In this document: in pieces, positions 13,343 through 14,348 of the stretch
Layout: every line of letters begins with the position of its first letter
Position numbering within the stretch: position 1 is the first letter of the stretch
Assembly: GCA_046483725.1 (NCBI GenBank)
Contig: JAWOCQ010000066.1
Span: forward strand, 1-14,348
Length of the DNA stretch: 14,348 bases
DNA from: T3SED10-47 sp046483725
Lineage (GTDB): Bacteria; Bipolaricaulota; Bipolaricaulia; Bipolaricaulales; Bipolaricaulaceae
Reading direction: 5' to 3'
Position numbers and translations under genes: made by a program
Notes under the pieces: model-generated
Databases searched by the model: none
What the model saw: the letters and a program-made list of their open reading frames with translations, nothing else
What the model was told of the DNA's origin: nothing

Positions 13343-14348
13343 TACGACACCTCCAGGCTCAGGTTTCCCAGTGCGTCCACTCTCGCGCTCACCCCCGGGG
13401 GTATGAAGCAGGTCGAGTCCTCCCCCTCGACGACCGCCGGTGCGGGCAGGTGCGCCCCGGCTGGTAGCAGCCGGCGGTCGAACACGGGGCAGGAGGTCCA
13501 GCCGTTCGTGGGGTCGACGTAAACGGGCCTGGGCTGTCGCGCTGCGCTCTGCAGAGTGCCCTCTGGGGGGACGCGAGGAAGTGCGGGTTTGTCCGTCGGC
13601 GCCACCGCGGTCAGCCGTAGGTTGACTAGCTCCAGGGGCTCCTCCGGCGCGCTGTAGCCGTAAAACGCCTCGTGCGCGTGGTGGAACTCCCGGGCCAGGG
13701 CGGCCATGGTTGCCGAGGAAGGCTCGGCGGTGGGCAAAGGCACCGTGAGCTCAAAGCCTTGTCCCCGGTAGCGGATGTCGGCGGCGGCTTGGAGCCCAAG
13801 CGCGCTGCCCTTCGCTCCGGCGGTGGCCAGGCGGTGGACGGCATGCGCGCGGAAATGCTCCAGCACTTGGCGCAAGAGCTGCGGCTGGACCTGTGGCCAA
13901 GGGACCAACACCGAGCGTACGTAGGTTAGCACGAGGTCCGCCCCCATCAACCCCAGCGCCGACAGCGCGCCCGCGTGGGTGGGGTACAGCACGCCCCGCA
14001 TCCCGAGCTTCCGGGCCAACGTCGCCCCGTGCAACGGGCCGGCCCCGCCGAAGGCCAGCAACGTGAACCCACGTGGGTCCACGCCGCGGCGTACGGAGAT
14101 AACCCGTATGGCTTGTTCCATGGTCGACTCCACTACCTCCAGGATGCCCCACGCAGCCTGGTCCACGGACAGGCCGAGGGCCTCTGCCACGCGGGCCACA
14201 GCAGCACGGGCTGCCTGCACATCGAGGCGGGGGAGGCCGCCCAGGGCGTGCTCCGGGGGGAGCCGTCCCAGGGTCAGTTGTGCGTCGGTGACTGTAGGTT
14301 GCGTTTCCCCACGCCGGTAGCAGGCCGGCCCTGGGTCGGCGCCGGCGC
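13342..14348 (-). CDS. hyuA: Hydantoinase A / 5-oxoprolinase subunit, N-terminus outside window
   Basis: The C-terminal ~335 residues of the ATP-binding partner of HyuB; the gene continues beyond the right edge. The reading frame is open through 14348 and starts with AGADPGPACYRRGETQPTVT, then DAQLTLGRL, an unmistakable HyuA signature, so an apparent start at GTG 14220 is internal. Further marks are LLAFGGAGPLHGATLARKLG, VLYPTHAGALSALGLMGADL and RYRGQGFELTVPLP. The protein ends LSLEVS with TAA at 13342-13344, which overlaps the hyuB ATG by one base. The two subunits are therefore made from one transcript and probably form a complex. Likely substrates are cyclic amides such as hydantoins or 5-oxoproline, possibly from peptide breakdown given the peptidase-like genes upstream; the link is inferred. 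Confidence 0.93.
   Translation of the reverse strand, partial: AGADPGPACYRRGETQPTVTDAQLTLGRLPPEHALGGLPRLDVQAARAAVARVAEALGLSVDQAAWGILEVVESTMEQAIRVISVRRGVDPRGFTLLAFGGAGPLHGATLARKLGMRGVLYPTHAGALSALGLMGADLVLTYVRSVLVPWPQVQPQLLRQVLEHFRAHAVHRLATAGAKGSALGLQAAADIRYRGQGFELTVPLPTAEPSSATMAALAREFHHAHEAFYGYSAPEEPLELVNLRLTAVAPTDKPALPRVPPEGTLQSAARQPRPVYVDPTNGWTSCPVFDRRLLPAGAHLPAPAVVEGEDSTCFIPPGVSARVDALGNLSLEVS

Noticed and set aside
1..14348. Search for tRNA, rRNA, CRISPR repeats, transposase genes or prophage genes.
   Set aside because: None could be recognised by reading; the only accessory-type elements are the MNT-HepT pair and the DUF4143 relic.

Overview
The window is a GC-rich bacterial chromosomal segment with tightly packed genes, many sharing 1-4 bp stop/start overlaps. 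It contains no rRNA, tRNA, CRISPR array or intact insertion sequence that I can recognise. The organism cannot be named from this sequence. The mix of ThyX in place of ThyA, a TrmI-type tRNA m1A methyltransferase, a U32-peptidase-like protein, an MMPL/RND exporter with a LolA-like partner, and HyuA/HyuB enzymes fits a high-GC, possibly thermophilic or anaerobic lineage such as deep-branching Bacillota or Chloroflexota. That is inference only.

Layout. Positions 79-687 (+) encode a Maf nucleotide pyrophosphatase. A regulated export module (+) follows: a TetR repressor (878-1468) behind an inverted-repeat operator that overlaps its own promoter, an MMPL/RND exporter (1556-3841), a LolA-like secreted protein (3970-4779) and an unrecognised secreted protein (4785-5306). 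Positions 5307-5877 hold no intact gene. Within them lie a reading frame for one membrane helix, a hairpin, the decayed C-terminus of a DUF4143-type ATPase (one in-frame stop and one frameshift) and a short heptamer repeat. A metabolic trio (+) comes next: PanB-like ketopantoate hydroxymethyltransferase (5878-6741), a U32-like TIM-barrel protein (6738-7688) and a DmpA/P1-family peptidase (7798-8808).

On the minus strand, thyX (10011-9421) and dcd (9424-8864) form a two-gene dTMP synthesis operon: dCTP deaminase makes dUTP, which after hydrolysis to dUMP is the substrate of ThyX. Divergent from thyX is a complete MNT-HepT (type VII) toxin-antitoxin pair (10074-10972, +), followed by TrmI tRNA methyltransferase (11013-11810, +). 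TrmI overlaps tail-to-tail by 52 bp with hydantoinase/oxoprolinase subunit B (13342-11759, -). HyuB is preceded by hydantoinase/oxoprolinase subunit A, whose N-terminus lies beyond the right edge of the window.

Most parts belong to known families. The points most worth a second look are the MNT-HepT pair wedged between thyX and trmI, the divergent PanB linked to a U32-like protein without panC/panD nearby, the DUF4143 ATPase relic, the TetR operator, and several micro-ORF or dual-start arrangements.
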